Source of the DNA: Gnetum montanum
Taxonomy: Eukaryota > Streptophyta > Gnetopsida > Gnetales > Gnetaceae
Assembly (NCBI GenBank): GCA_015680685.1
Contig: MNCI01004098.1
Span: 124,001 to 188,000 of the forward strand
DNA length: 64,000 bases
Reading direction: 5' to 3'
Under the pieces are notes generated by a model that saw nothing but the letters and a program-made list of their open reading frames with translations, was not told the DNA's origin and did not search any database. Of this stretch, positions 47,419 to 59,454 are shown piece after piece (position 1 is the stretch's first letter; every line of letters begins with the position of its first letter). Position numbers and translations under genes: made by a program.

Positions 47419-47505
47419 GACAATATCTCAGACATTGCAAAAAGTTGATGTTTGGGGCACACGACAATATCTTAGACATTGCAAAAAGTTGATGTTTGGG
47501 GGACA
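47419..47505 (+). repeat. 44-bp tandem duplication
   Basis: GACAATATCTCAGACATTGC through TTTGGGGCACAC is followed at once by the same 44-bp unit with only a few changes (CTTAG for CTCAG; GGGGG for GGGGC). A recent local duplication. Confidence 0.9.
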
Positions 47506-47509
47506 CTCA

Positions 47510-50040
47510 TAAAACAAACCAATGCAATGCAAGAGACAAACAAATAAAATCCTAAACAAAAAGGTCATATACAAGTAAAAACAACAAAATATTATAACAA
47601 ATCAACAACCAAAATTGGTAAGTATACTCAGTCATGTAATAAAAAACTAGCATAGAACTAAAATGCAATAAAAAAAACAATAAAGATAATTAAGCAAAGG
47701 AAACAAAGGACCAAAAAAATGAATAGTAAAGAAAATTAAAGAAAGGGTGAGGAAAAGAATAATATGCATGCAATTGCAATAGTAACAAACTAGATTAAAT
47801 ATAATTTATATCTATGTTATCAAAACCTAATAAAAAACTTTAAAGATCATTTTTAGAATTCCCCTATGGGGAATTCTATATTGCTTCCACCTTCTTTAAC
47901 CATTGTTGAAATTTTTGCTTCTTCTATTGATGTAAAAATTTCTATTAATTCTTATAATGCAAATTTATAAGTTGGTAAAAAAAATTGTGATACCTTCTTT
48001 GAGTGATGTTAATGTAACTAAGATAGTTGATTTTGTTCTTCTTGATGATGTATATGATTCATTGGTTAGTGATCTTTCATCATTATATATGTTCATTCAA
48101 ATTTTAGGTTACCTAGCTCATAATCGAAGTTTCCTTTCATAGCTAAATAATGTAACAAAAAAACATGACATCAAAGTTCTTTATGCTAAGTATGATTATT
48201 ATTATTATCATTTCTTATTGAGTTAGGCAATGCTTTGATGTTGTAGCATGCTCTAGATATATGATCTTTTATACATAAGTAAGTAGTATTGATCATTCAT
48301 AAGTGGGCTCTAACTTTTGATGTCTAATCTGAAAAATATGCTAAAGGTCCATGTTTTCTTAAGCTATATAATTTTCTATTAATTTTTTAGAAAGTTGAAT
48401 TGGAAATTATTAGTTTCCTCAATTCCATTAAGCATATGGAGTCTATTGTATAGCTGTTGGTTTTAATTTATTTAAAGTAATTTTCTCAATTCTAAAAAGA
48501 AATTGGTATTACAAACAAGTGAAAAGACTTATATTCAATGAAAGTATTGGCAAAGATACATGATGATACAAAAATTTAGACCCTAAGGTAAATTAACACA
48601 CAATGCTCAACAATGCATGATCCCGCAAGATTATGACCTAGGGCACCTTGCTTATGTGCATGACTAGCCTAAGAATAAGTCTCAGTGAAAGAGAAAAGTG
48701 ATTAATAACTTTAAAGAACATTACATTCAAAGACATTAAATTACTTGTAAGCAAAAATATTAGAGGTGAAATAACTTACATGCATTAAACTAAATCAATT
48801 ATAGCCAATGTTACATTACATAAGCATGAGCTAGACTAACACATGAACATGAGAAATATTAAACAAGGAAAGGAAGGAACTTAGCAAATTAATCTTTAAT
48901 CCACCCACTTCTTTGTCTGTTGTGGGATCAATTTTTGACTTCCTCTTGTACATATTCACAATAGGACCAAATAACCCGAGTCAGCTATTTGGTTTGATCC
49001 TCAAGCTCCCTAAGATTGATTATTGTTGCCTCCTTTCTAACTAGGATATCACCCCAACCCTTTCCCTAGTTCTATTTCATGTTGAAATTTATGAGTTAAT
49101 CTTTCCAACCTAGTACATAATCTCCCCCAAATGTCTTCCTGTTCTAGCAAATTCGAGGGAGTAGCAAGTGGATTGGGGCTATGATGAGATAAAGGGGTAT
49201 AGGATGGGGAAGATTGTGAGGGTGAAACCAAAGAAGGAAAAGGTGAAGAAATGAATGAGAAGCCTTTTCCTCCTTACTTTTTGATGATTTCTTTTGTGCC
49301 TAAGAAGGCCTTTATAAGGCTTTCTCCTTCTCTTGTTTCCTCTTTTCCTTTTACAGGAAGAAGAAGAAGTGACCACATGTCCTCCTACTTGTGCATCATG
49401 CATGATTTCTTTTGCCAAGTGTGATGGAGAAGAGATCCTCTATATTTCCTTCATGATTTGAATCTCCTTGTCCTTCTCCATGTTTGCCACCTATACAAGT
49501 AAGAAAAAGAATATCAAAGCATTTATGAAGAAATCATAGATTTTATATTTTAAATTTAGGGAGAAAATATTATATAAAAGCATTTTTCTTTTTCTTTTTT
49601 CCATTTTTTAAAACCAAAACATAAATTATACACTTGGCTGTGAATAGAGATAATGAAAATCAAGGTGAAGAAAGGTGAGAAGGTGCTCCTACAAATCATT
49701 AAGATAAGCATAAATGTGCTCTTTTATGCAAGGGTGGCCAAGGCAGGAGTAGGGATAGTGGAAAAATGCATAATGATTGCAAATATTGTAAGAAAACATA
49801 TTTTCTTATCACATAGGAAGTAGTGACAACCTATTGGTTGTTGCATAGGCAATAGTAGTTGGCCATTGCAGGTGGTAGCTTGTGAAACAAGGGCGTGCTA
49901 TGACTAGGCCAACCTCAAGGACCTCACAAGAGGGATGAGAACCAACACGCTAGAAGGGTGGGGAAATTAAGCAAACATGGGAAAGGCAACAACAGAAGTA
50001 GATGGCAAAGCATAATAATAGTGTAAGGAAATCTTTAGCC
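47510..50040. other. Mostly AT-rich; no gene identified
   Basis: Contains A-rich sequence to 47800, a 25-bp inverted repeat (47854-47878, TAGAATTCCCC around TAT) and a plus-strand frame of 61 residues at 47957-48142 with no known family. A minus-strand Lys/Arg-rich stretch lies at 49179-49418. The last might be a worn gypsy Gag N-terminus next to the integrase relic at 50060, but no conserved block supports this. Confidence 0.35.
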
Positions 50041-50059
50041 ATAAGGATTTTATTTGAGC

Positions 50060-50320
50060 TTTCTGGCTTAATGGTGGAAGTCAACTTGACCACTAGTTCA
50101 TATGGATGTTCATACCAAGTTATGATAACTTCCTCAAGAAATTTAATAACCTCATGAGATGTAGCTCTTCTAGTTGGTTTGACTTCTAGCCAACATGTAG
50201 TGTAGTCAATTGTTGTTAAATATGTTGGCCTGATGATGGTGGGTTGAAGGCTCCAATAAAATCAAGAACCCATTGTGCAAATGCATGGAAACAAATTTGT
50301 GGCTCAATTGAAAAAATAGC
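50060..50320 (-). pseudogene. int: Ty3/gypsy integrase fragment
   Basis: The minus strand reads a core segment: TIDYTTCWLEVKPTRRATSH then EVIKFLEEV and YEHPYELV. It matches the catalytic core of gypsy integrases around the second catalytic region. It points opposite to the pol remnant that begins at 50370 and is therefore a separate relic. Confidence 0.65.
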
Positions 50321-50369
50321 CATCTCATGGTCTAAGAGGGCATTGTATAAGAACACCAAATTTCACAAG

Positions 50370-52380
50370 AAATGATTAAAATAGGCCCTAAAAAGATAAG
50401 GATCATCCAAGGAATCACCCATCAACCAGAAATTATTAAAGATGTTTGGTCATTCCTTAGACACAGTGGTTACTACCAACGATTTATAGAGAATTTTTCT
50501 AAGATTTTGAAACCATTGGTCAAGTAGACAAAGAAAGATGCTACCTTCATCTAAACCAAGGAATGTGAAAATACATTCCAGAGCCTTAAACAAAAGCTTC
50601 TAGAGACCATAATTCTATGAGCACTTAACTAGTTTAGACCATTTCATATAATGAAAGATGCATCTAACTACACCTTGGGAGTCATGCTTACATAGTTATA
50701 CAATAAGAAATATCCATATTAAATCCACTACATAAGTCAAAGCATTATGGGTGTACAACTGAATTACACCACCATGGAGAAAGAACTAATGATGGCGGTG
50801 TGTGCTCTAGAAAAGTTCAAGCACTATGTACTTGGATATTAAGTGTTTGTGCACACTGATCATAGTGTCATCCACTTTCTCATGAACAAGCCAATGGTAA
50901 GCCCCTGTCTCATACAGTGGTTGGTGATCTTGCAGAAATTCGATCTTACAATGGTAGATCGAAACATAACTAAGAATGTTATGATTGATCACTTGTCTTG
51001 ATTACAATGGAATAACAAAGAGGAGGAGAGCCTATCTTTGACCAATTTTCTAATAAACTCCTCTTTGTCATTGCAATAAATGAAGAAATGCACATAGAAC
51101 CAAAATGCTATAATGGCATCCTTACTTATCTTCTCACTCAAGAGATGCCACAAGGTCTAGACCACAAGAAGAACAATAGTTTCTTCATTGAGCTAAGCAC
51201 TTCATGGAAATCAATAGACACCTTTACAAGTTGTGTACTAATGGCCTATTTCATTGGTGTGTACTTAATGTAGATTAATTTCATGTTCTCTAGGATGATC
51301 ATGAAGGCCCTTGTGGAGGCCACTATGCTGGAAGATGCACAATCATAAAAGTTTTGATGGCAGGATACTATTGACCACAATCTTTAGGAATGCCCATCAA
51401 TTTTTCCATTCTTATGAATGCTATCAACAAGATGGTGGGATTATCGCACAAATGGAGGATCCTTAATAGTGGATTCAACCATTGGAACCCTATGATATAT
51501 GAAGCATAGATTTCATGGGTCCCATTGCACCCATGTCTAATGGGAAAGCATATATAATCATCATCATTGAATACTATACCAAAGGGGTAGAAGAAATAGC
51601 CATCACCAACTATAAATCATTCACTACTACTCAATTTATACAACAAAATGTTGTGAATAGGTTTCAAGTGCCTTGTTCACTAATTTCTAATAATGGAACA
51701 TTTTACAAGTGCTACTTTTTGAAAACTCATGCAACGCTTGGGATTTGAACATAAATTAATAACACCCTCTCACCCCCAAGCCAATGGTCAAGTAAAAGTG
51801 ATTAACAAGGAGATCACAAATATTCTAGTAACTATTAGCAAATATAGAAGAAACTGGAGCACAAAACTCAATGATGCCCTTTGGGCCTACCACTCAACAT
51901 GGAAACTCCCTATTGGCTACTCTTCCTATGAGCTAGTGTATCAAAAACTTCAAATGCTCCCAATTCAATCCAAGCTCCATACACTCTCAATAGCCTGTGA
52001 CTTGGACCTTGACCTAAGTTTAGCACAAAAATAAAGATTAATTAACTTAAATGTACTAGATAAAAATCAATTGGTAGCCTTGTCCTTGAATGAATTGGAT
52101 AAGGCATTCAATAAACAATGTCATGATCTTAGAATACAGAAAGTAAAATTTCAACTAGGAGATAAGGTTGTCTACTGGAACCCCACACACGTATAATGAA
52201 CCAAATTCCAAACATTGTGGGAAGGGCCTTATATAAGTGATGAAACCTTTCCTTCTTGGGCCATGACCATATACAAACCTAAGAGTCCAAACAAAAAGTA
52301 GTTGGTCAACTTCCAATAAATAAAGTCTTTCCACAAGCCAAAGCAAGCTAGTGCAATAAATACCTCAATGGGTGGATAAC
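50370..52380 (+). pseudogene. pol: Family C RT end, RNase H and integrase
   Basis: Reads HQPEIIKDVWSFLRHSGYYQRF (end of RT), FHIMKDASNYTLGVML, LNYTTMEKELMMAVCALEKF and VFVHTDHSVIHFLMNK (RNase H). Integrase follows from 51300: HEGPCGGHYAGRC, SIDFMGPIAPMSNGKAY, LISNNGTF (catalytic Asp changed to Asn), then after a frameshift near 51740 LGFEHKLITPSHPQANGQ, KEITN and WAYHSTWKLPIGYSSYELVY. The C-terminal part ends near 52350. Many stops. Same family as 61260-64000, whose blocks it repeats in order. Confidence 0.9.
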
Positions 52381-54593
52381 CACACTCAATTTTTTAGATC
52401 TCCTACTTCTAACTCAATCATGGGGGAGATGGCCATCGATGCTAATCATATACGTGGCTTTTTAGTTTTTCTACTTTTTGTTTTGTAAATTCGTTATCTT
52501 ACACCTTTTTGATTTTATAAACTCTTCTTATTTTACATCATTTTTTATTTTATACCATCATTAGTACATTTATATTTTTCTTGAATATTTTACACTTTGT
52601 GATATATTTTACTTTATGTTAGTGTGATTTTCTAATTCTTGTTAATAAAAAAGCTTTATGCCAATAGGACATAGTGGTGTTGTAACTGTTACTAATGATG
52701 TCTTGTGCTTAATTTTTTGCTTGCTAATGTCTAGTTTTTATTTTTGAATTTTTGTGTTGATGACTTAGACACAATTTCCTTTTCATGGAACAAGTAGTGA
52801 GTCCATGACATCCACCCATCCACAAACTCTATGGTTTTTCTTATTTTGGAAGTTTGAGGTTCCTTTCATTAAATACATTTTTAATAAATTTATGACCTTG
52901 GAAGTTTCCAAAATTAGGAAGGATTCAAAGGTTTCAAAAGGATGTGACTCCAAGGAGACTCAATAATCTTTATACTCTTCTACTTGCTTGTGTGCTTAAG
53001 TGTTTTCTTAGACTTCTTACCATTCTGTGTCAACCAATACTAGGAAGTTGAATAAAGTCTTTACATGGTGTAGTTTCCATCAAAAAAGGAAAAAAAAGAG
53101 AGAAAATAAAAAAGTTAAACCAAAATAAAAATAAAACAAAACATATAAAAAAACATGGTGGAAATTCAAAGCACATCCCTTAAACAACTAAACAAGCTAC
53201 AAGCACTGATTATGGGACTAGAAAAACATGTTACCCATGCTTGAATGTCCTCTATAACTAAGGCCCTCTCCCTTCCTACTTCTCCTTTCTTCTCTCTAAG
53301 GAATGGTGGTTGTTTTGTGGGAGCACTCTTGTGTCTTAAGGGAGTGGATCAGTCTTGGAGTGGTAATGCAAAGTCACTAAAAGTAGTTGGTTTTGTTCTA
53401 GACTAAGGATGGATCTTATTAGGTCATTCTAAACAAAAATCTAAAAGGGACTTCTTATTACCTCAATTTGAAATTCCATTCCATCTTCTCCATCATCTAT
53501 CCATGCTGCCCATTACTCACCTCACTATCGATGTCCATATTCTTGATTCGATATCTTTTTCTAACATACTTGAATTCTCTAGTAGAATCTTCTGGGTTTT
53601 GGTCCTTAACTTCCATTAACCATTAATCACCTATGGAACTCACTAACTCCTTAGGTTGAGGTTATGCAATGGCAAACAAGACATGTTCTTGCTATGGGGA
53701 GGATCCACTTGCATATCCCTTGGTTGGGTTTGTTAAGTACTTTATCCTTAGGCATTCTTGCAATCAAAATCTTTTGTACATCCATCTTCTACATCCAACC
53801 ATGTGCTCATTTATATATTTTCTTTGAATTTTACATTTTCCATCAAATTTTTGAATTTTTAAGCATTTAAATCCTCTTCAATGATTTCATCATATTCTTG
53901 GCTTCTCTAGGACTCCATGGACTCCAAATTCATTTAAAAATTCCTTGTATTTTTCAAGATATTCACATTTGAAAATTTTGTTTAGAAACCCTATAAACAA
54001 AGCCTCGTTGATGGAGCCCATGCACATACAAGGCCCTGTATACATAGCCCCATCAATGTAGCATAAAAATAGTATAAATATGCATGATTCCCCTTAGAAA
54101 TTTTCACATTTTCTCACAAATGCTAAGGAAGTTTTTCAAATTTTCAAAGCCTAGAACTTTCCAAAACCCATAACTTCCTAACTATTTATCCAAATGACTC
54201 CATTCTTTGACCCTATAGCTATGGGAGGCAAGATCTTAGTTGTAGGGACCACAAATGTGCCATCTTTTATAGAAAAGTGTTCACCATTTTTCTAACTCCC
54301 ACAAAGGTTTAACTAAGAAATCAACATTTAAGCACCAAATTATAGAAGTTAACCTCTTCCAATGAGCTCTAGTGACACTTATAATAAAAGTTGATTAATA
54401 AAATAAGAATAAAATAATCAATCTACCATGGTTCTACCTTAGCCAAGTGTAACTAACTAACAAGATAAGGTATTCAAATATTCAAGGTTATAGTTATATC
54501 TACTAATCCATGGATGTGTTGTGACCATAAATGGCATTGAAAGGAAAACACACATAGAAAGGAGGATCATCTCAACCAAGAGAGAAATGACCA
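52381..54593 (+). other. Spacer between family C integrase and downstream ORF
   Basis: TCATGGGGGAGATGG at about 52420 resembles a polypurine tract, yet no clear LTR follows. T-rich and A-rich sequence with no coding trace fills most of the stretch. Near 54010-54080, GATGGAGCCCATGCACATAC, CCCCATCAATGTAGCAT and TATAAATATGCA resemble the upstream part of LTR C3 and may be an LTR fragment. Confidence 0.4.
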
Positions 54594-57390
54594 AGAATGG
54601 GAAGGGATCAAGAACAAGACTAGGAAGAACCACTTGCAACCCATGCCATAGGTCCTCTTAGGAAAAAGGCTAAGATTGAATCTATTCATCATATTCCAAA
54701 ACCAACAACAACAACAAAACATTTCCACTAGGTTGAGGCACAAGCGTACCAAGAAAACATTGAGGTGACCTTGATAGAAGCCTACCTAAATCAAATTAGT
54801 TTAATAAAGATCCAAAAAATAGTGATCCATGAGTTTAAATTTCACTATATCCTAGAGCAAGCATCTAAAGAAGTATAGGACCAACTAAAGTCCTCTCCCA
54901 TACAGCCAATTATCACTTCCACTAGAGAGTGGTAGATGGGAGAGACATTATTATTTTGGAACAATAGGTATGCCTATTCAATGGTCAAAATCAAGGACAT
55001 CTTAGTATCCTACTTAGTGCAAGCCATTTCTAAAGTGCTTAGGTTGCCAGAAACTAGGACAAATCTCATGGATTTTCCAATGCAAGAAGACCCCAACATA
55101 AAAAAGGAATGGATGTAATGGTGGTATGGTGTTGACTGCAAGGAGTATGATTTGCTCACACTGATAGAAAGGATTCACTACAATATTGTAGCCTTTCACC
55201 TAAACCCCATGGTGAGGCCCAATAAGATCACTAATTTTTCTGCTCATGCATGCATTGCTCTAAGTGGGAGATTCCCTATTAACCTTCCACAGCTGATGTA
55301 TCTAGAGATAGAGAAGTGGTTTAAAGAGAATGAACATGGAAGGAAGGCACTCCCCTTTCCATGCCTCATCAAAAAATTTTGTTGGGGGAGTGGGATAGTC
55401 CGCTATACAAATGATGTTGTTAGATGTGCTTTGACTACTAATTGGGCAGAGATGATGAAAGATAAAACACCTAAAAGAACCATTCAAGAAGATAAGTAGT
55501 AGCCACTACCTTCACCTACCACTCAACGAACTATGCTAGACATTGTTAGAATAGCCCAATGATTATATGAGTACTAAGAATGGCTCTTGTGTGAGCAAGA
55601 GAAATGAGTAGCCATGAGTGATGGGAACCCATCTATGTACCAGCCAATGATGAGTCACCGAAATGAGATGGCCCAAATAGTCAACCTAATGAGGGGAGGT
55701 GAATCTATTTTCTTAACCTAACAAATGCAATTATCTACAAGGTTGAATCCTAGTGCCAAAGAGGTCACAACATCTCTTATAGAATAGCAGACACTCCTAG
55801 AAATTTTTGGCAACATTGCAACCTTCTCAATGCACTTGGAGGAAGGCAAGGAGGTAATAGTGCTAGTGATGCAGCACCAAGGATAAAAAAATAATAGTAG
55901 AGATGGTTTCTAATAGAATTTCCAAAACACTTAATGCACCTGTAGCATCTATACTAGATGTGACTACACTCAAAGATGTGTAGATGTCTAAAGGAATCAT
56001 AAGCAATAGATTAAGTGTAGCATAGCATGAGAACTATTAGACTAACTAGTGGGAACTAGGCAACTACTTCTAGATGTCTTTGATCTTTTAGATAGTATTA
56101 CTGCAACCTAGTCAAAGCTACTAGAGGTAAGGGGTAAAAACATTATCTTGAAAGGGTAACTCAAAATAGCTAAAGAGTTGAACAAATTCTTAGCTACTGA
56201 AGTTGCCAAATTAAGAGCCCAAATCACTAATTGTACATTTTTCAATCCAACATTGACAAGAGATGAATCTCTTGAATAACTTCATGCTAGAAAAAAAGGG
56301 GTTGAGGATGCAATGGAGATGGTGGTGTTCTACCAATCCTTAGTAGAGGCTACCCAACATAAAATTTAGAAGGCCTTGGATCTACCTTGCTAGGAGAATG
56401 TGCAACTAACCATAGAGAACAATCACCTATGAAATGTTGATAAGCATAAAAAATAGTTGATCGACTTTATCCATCAATAGTAGGACCAACTAGCTAGAGT
56501 GAACACAAAGTTAAGGAGATTTATAGCTAAAATAGGAACTTCTCCATGGAGGAGGTCCATGCCCTCTGCCAAAAGACTACAATAGAGGTAGTCACCTAGA
56601 AATCAGAGACTCTCAAATTCAAGAGAGTCAAAGATTACTACAGAGATGAAGTTAGTCTATAGAAAGAAGTTAATGAAAAGCACATCCATTTGGTCAAGGA
56701 AAAAGTAAATGAAACCCTCCAACAACTCCATTAAGGAAGAAAATTTTGGTAACCTATCATTGATGAGATATATGCCTACAATAAGATGAAAATTTGCATG
56801 AAGGAGTTGTAGATAGAGGAAATGATAGAATACATGGAGCTTACCAATCTCTAGTACGTGAATTCACTTATGTTAACTATTAGACAACCATGGTCAAAAC
56901 TAGAGAAGTGGTGAACTATACTTCTTGTATAAGGTCAAGTTCAAGCACCACAAGGACACCAAGCAAAAGCTTATGGTGGCAAATGTAAAACTTGAGGTTC
57001 TCAAGTGCAAATACACTGATTAAAGATCTTCTATTGAGAACTTAGCCAAAAGAATGAACTACTACCATAAGCTACAAAATGTAGTCAGTGCATTCAATGT
57101 TGAATAAAAACAATTCACTACCTAGTTTGTCAATGTTAAGGAGTGATTAACAGTAATGCCCTATTTGTGGGATATCCCCATTCTAGCCCACATTGGTGAT
57201 GCTGCTTGGACTTTGAATGATCATTCGAGAAAGGAGGAGAAGATGAAGACATTACAAGATACCTTTTGCTTTCCACTAGAGGTAGGAGCTGTAGCAAGAC
57301 AGTCCAAGCCTCCTTAGCCACTGCATAGGCCTAAAGCTAGTGAAGGTCCTTCAAAACCTCAAAACCCTCCACCACCTAGGACTATTTGAT
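54594..57390 (+). pseudogene. Family C downstream ORF (position of the Athila env-like ORF)
   Basis: From a possible ATG near 54594, one frame with scattered stops encodes a basic stretch (GPLRKKAKIES), then a region with YSMVKIKDILVSYLVQAI and VLRLPE, then HYNIVAFHLNPMVRPNKITN and INLPQLMYLEIEKWF. Its longest open part is 55152-55499. The second half (about 56100-57100) is Glu/Lys-rich and coiled-coil-like, and a Pro-rich tail ends near 57390. It sits between integrase and the 3' LTR, where Athila elements carry their env-like ORF. No transmembrane or signal segment was seen, so I do not call it an envelope. A 3' fragment of the same ORF is at 8464-8892. Confidence 0.6.
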
Positions 57391-57614
57391 CTTTTCAACT
57401 ACATTCATGCCATCAAAGGACATGCTATCTAGTTTTGAGAAGTCATGTCATGGTGTTCAATTTTGTGTCATGAACACCACAAATTTTTGTAATGTTGTTG
57501 ATTTGTACACTCAAGAAGTTAGTTATGTTAAGTTAATTTATTATGTTAAGAGTTAGTCAATAATTCCATACCTTCTCAATTTTGTAAAGCAACTTAAGAT
57601 GAGTTTTCATTCAT

Positions 57615-57625
57615 TCATGGGTGTA
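57615..57625 (+). other. Polypurine tract before LTR C3
   Basis: TCATGGGTGTA lies directly before TGATGAATTATTG, the counterpart of the tract at 8891-8902. Confidence 0.55.
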
Positions 57626-58561
57626 TGATGAATTATTGTTATGTCATGTTGACTAGCCCTCATTAACATGGCCTCATCGATGTGGCCCCATCTATGTGGT
57701 GTTGTCCCATTGATGGGGCCACATCAATGTAGCATTTTCTATGTCTATGGGGCTCCATTGACATAAACTCATAATAAAGTCTATATATATGCACTTACGA
57801 GCTAGGTTTATGGCATGTTTTATCATAGTTGTAGCAGATCTCTTGCAGTTTTATCATTTGAGAGTTAGAATATTTTTCTAAGTGCTCGTAGTAGGAGTTA
57901 GAAAGTGTACAGATCTTTAATTGAGCACTGTTGTACCTAAACACACCAGTGAGAATGATAATAAAGGTAAGCCTTTTGGTCAAACCTTGTGGCACTTGGA
58001 ATAGATTAATGATTCATTTATGCATTTATTATTTTCATTAATTATGTAATTAATTAAGCAAAATTAGACTTCAAGTGATTAGTTAATTAATTAAGCTAAA
58101 TAGATTAAACACATAAGTATGATTGCTTCAAGAATAAACACATATTCGCTTGGTAATCACAATAGTGTTATTCCTTAGTTCATCCAATAGCATAGCACTT
58201 GGTAATCCCAATAGTAGATACGTGGGTTTAGGACATGTATGGAAAGTGGAATTGAATACTTATGTTAGGACTAGTTAAGTAGTTAAATTAAATTACCTAT
58301 TAAATTACTTCATTTCTATATTTTAAAGCACTAAGAGCATAAAACATAAAATAATAAAAAATATATGTCTTAATTACACTTAATCATACCTTTTTGCATC
58401 ACAAGTGTAATTGGGAAGACAATGAATGACTATTAGGGTAAAGTTCACTTCCTAGAAGACTAGTGTACCAGAAGACATAGAATCCACTGAATTCAAATGG
58501 ATCATGCATGAATACTTCATGATTTTTATAGTTGAGAATAGGGGTACTCAACTACTCATCA
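57626..58561 (+). repeat. Family C LTR (copy C3, 3' LTR)
   Basis: Starts TGATGAATTATTG and ends CTACTCATCA. A TATA element (TATATATAT) is near 57782. The upstream part has repeated words CATCGATGTGGCCCC and GGGGCCACATCAATG in place of the GATATC words of C1. The downstream part shares CTTGGTAATC, GGACATGTATGGAAAG and CATGCATGAATAC with other copies. Confidence 0.8.
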
Positions 58562-59030
58562 GATATGTTAGCCTTCATTTTTTTAAAATCTTTTATGAGA
58601 TCATAACTTTTCATCTCACGTTTAGGCTCAAGTTGGTTCTAGTTAGAATGATTATAGATTTATAAAGATGTTCCAAGTTGTATTTGTTATTGAAATGTAT
58701 TATTGTGGTTTTGTCTACTAGGAGGAATGTATGTATTTCCCTTTGGATTACTAGAGTTGTTCATGATGTTGCTAATCTTCTTGAATCATGCATTTATAAT
58801 AGTAGGTTCATTAATCATAACTTGTTCAAAGGATGCTAAGGATTCATTTTTAGTTTTACTAGAAAATTCTAAAACCATTAGTTGGGCTTTTTTCTTTTTT
58901 TTATTTTGTAATTCTTAAGTGATATTCTTATATAAGGCTTAGAATTGAGGATGACACTTCTTAGAATGTTGTCTAGTGTTATGTAACCTACAATATTTTC
59001 TAAGAGCTACTTCTTTAGATTAAAGTAGAC
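58562..59030 (-). pseudogene. gag: Element D gag fragment between LTR copies
   Basis: On the minus strand CRLHNTRQHSKK matches CHLHNTRQHSKKTC of element D (16337-16678), followed by LMVLEFSSKT where D has IMVLNVPHEI and by SNIMNN where D has SNIVNT. The fragment separates a complete C LTR from the 3' part of a second one. Confidence 0.7.
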
Positions 59031-59302
59031 ATTAAATTACTTTATTCTTTATCCTACTTATTTGAAGCACAAAAACCATAAAATATAAAATAACAAAAAA
59101 TCATTGCCTCAATTACACTTAACCATACCTTTGTACATCACAAGTGTAATTGGAAAGACAACGAATAACCATTAGGGTAAGGTTTACTTCTTAGACGACT
59201 AGTGTACTAGAAGACATAGAGTACATGGAATTCAACTAGATTGTGCATGAATGCTTCATGATTCATATCATTGAGTGTAGGGGTACCTTTCACCGATCAT
59301 CA
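59031..59302 (+). repeat. Family C LTR, 3' part only (copy C4)
   Basis: From ATTAAATTACTTTATTC to GATCATCA it follows 58290-58561 base block by base block (GTGTAATTGG, AAGACAACGAATAACCATTAGG, CTAGTGTACTAGAAGACATAGA). The upstream two thirds of the LTR, including promoter sequence, are absent. It is followed by a primer binding site. Confidence 0.8.
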
Positions 59303-59321
59303 TTTTCGTTGTTGCTAGAGA
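59303..59321 (+). other. Degenerate primer binding site of C4
   Basis: TTTTCGTTGTTGCTAGAGA right after the LTR end is a decayed form of TGGCGCCGTTGCCGGGGA (compare 3206-3223). It marks the start of the internal region of the rightmost element. Confidence 0.6.
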
Positions 59322-59454
59322 CTCTTTTTGTTAAAACATGCACTATCTAGGATTAGTGAACATCATTAACATCATTGGATGAACCCTAAGGTCAACATCA
59401 CTTTCACACATCATATAATTATATAAGCACACTAATATTATATTTATTTGCAAA

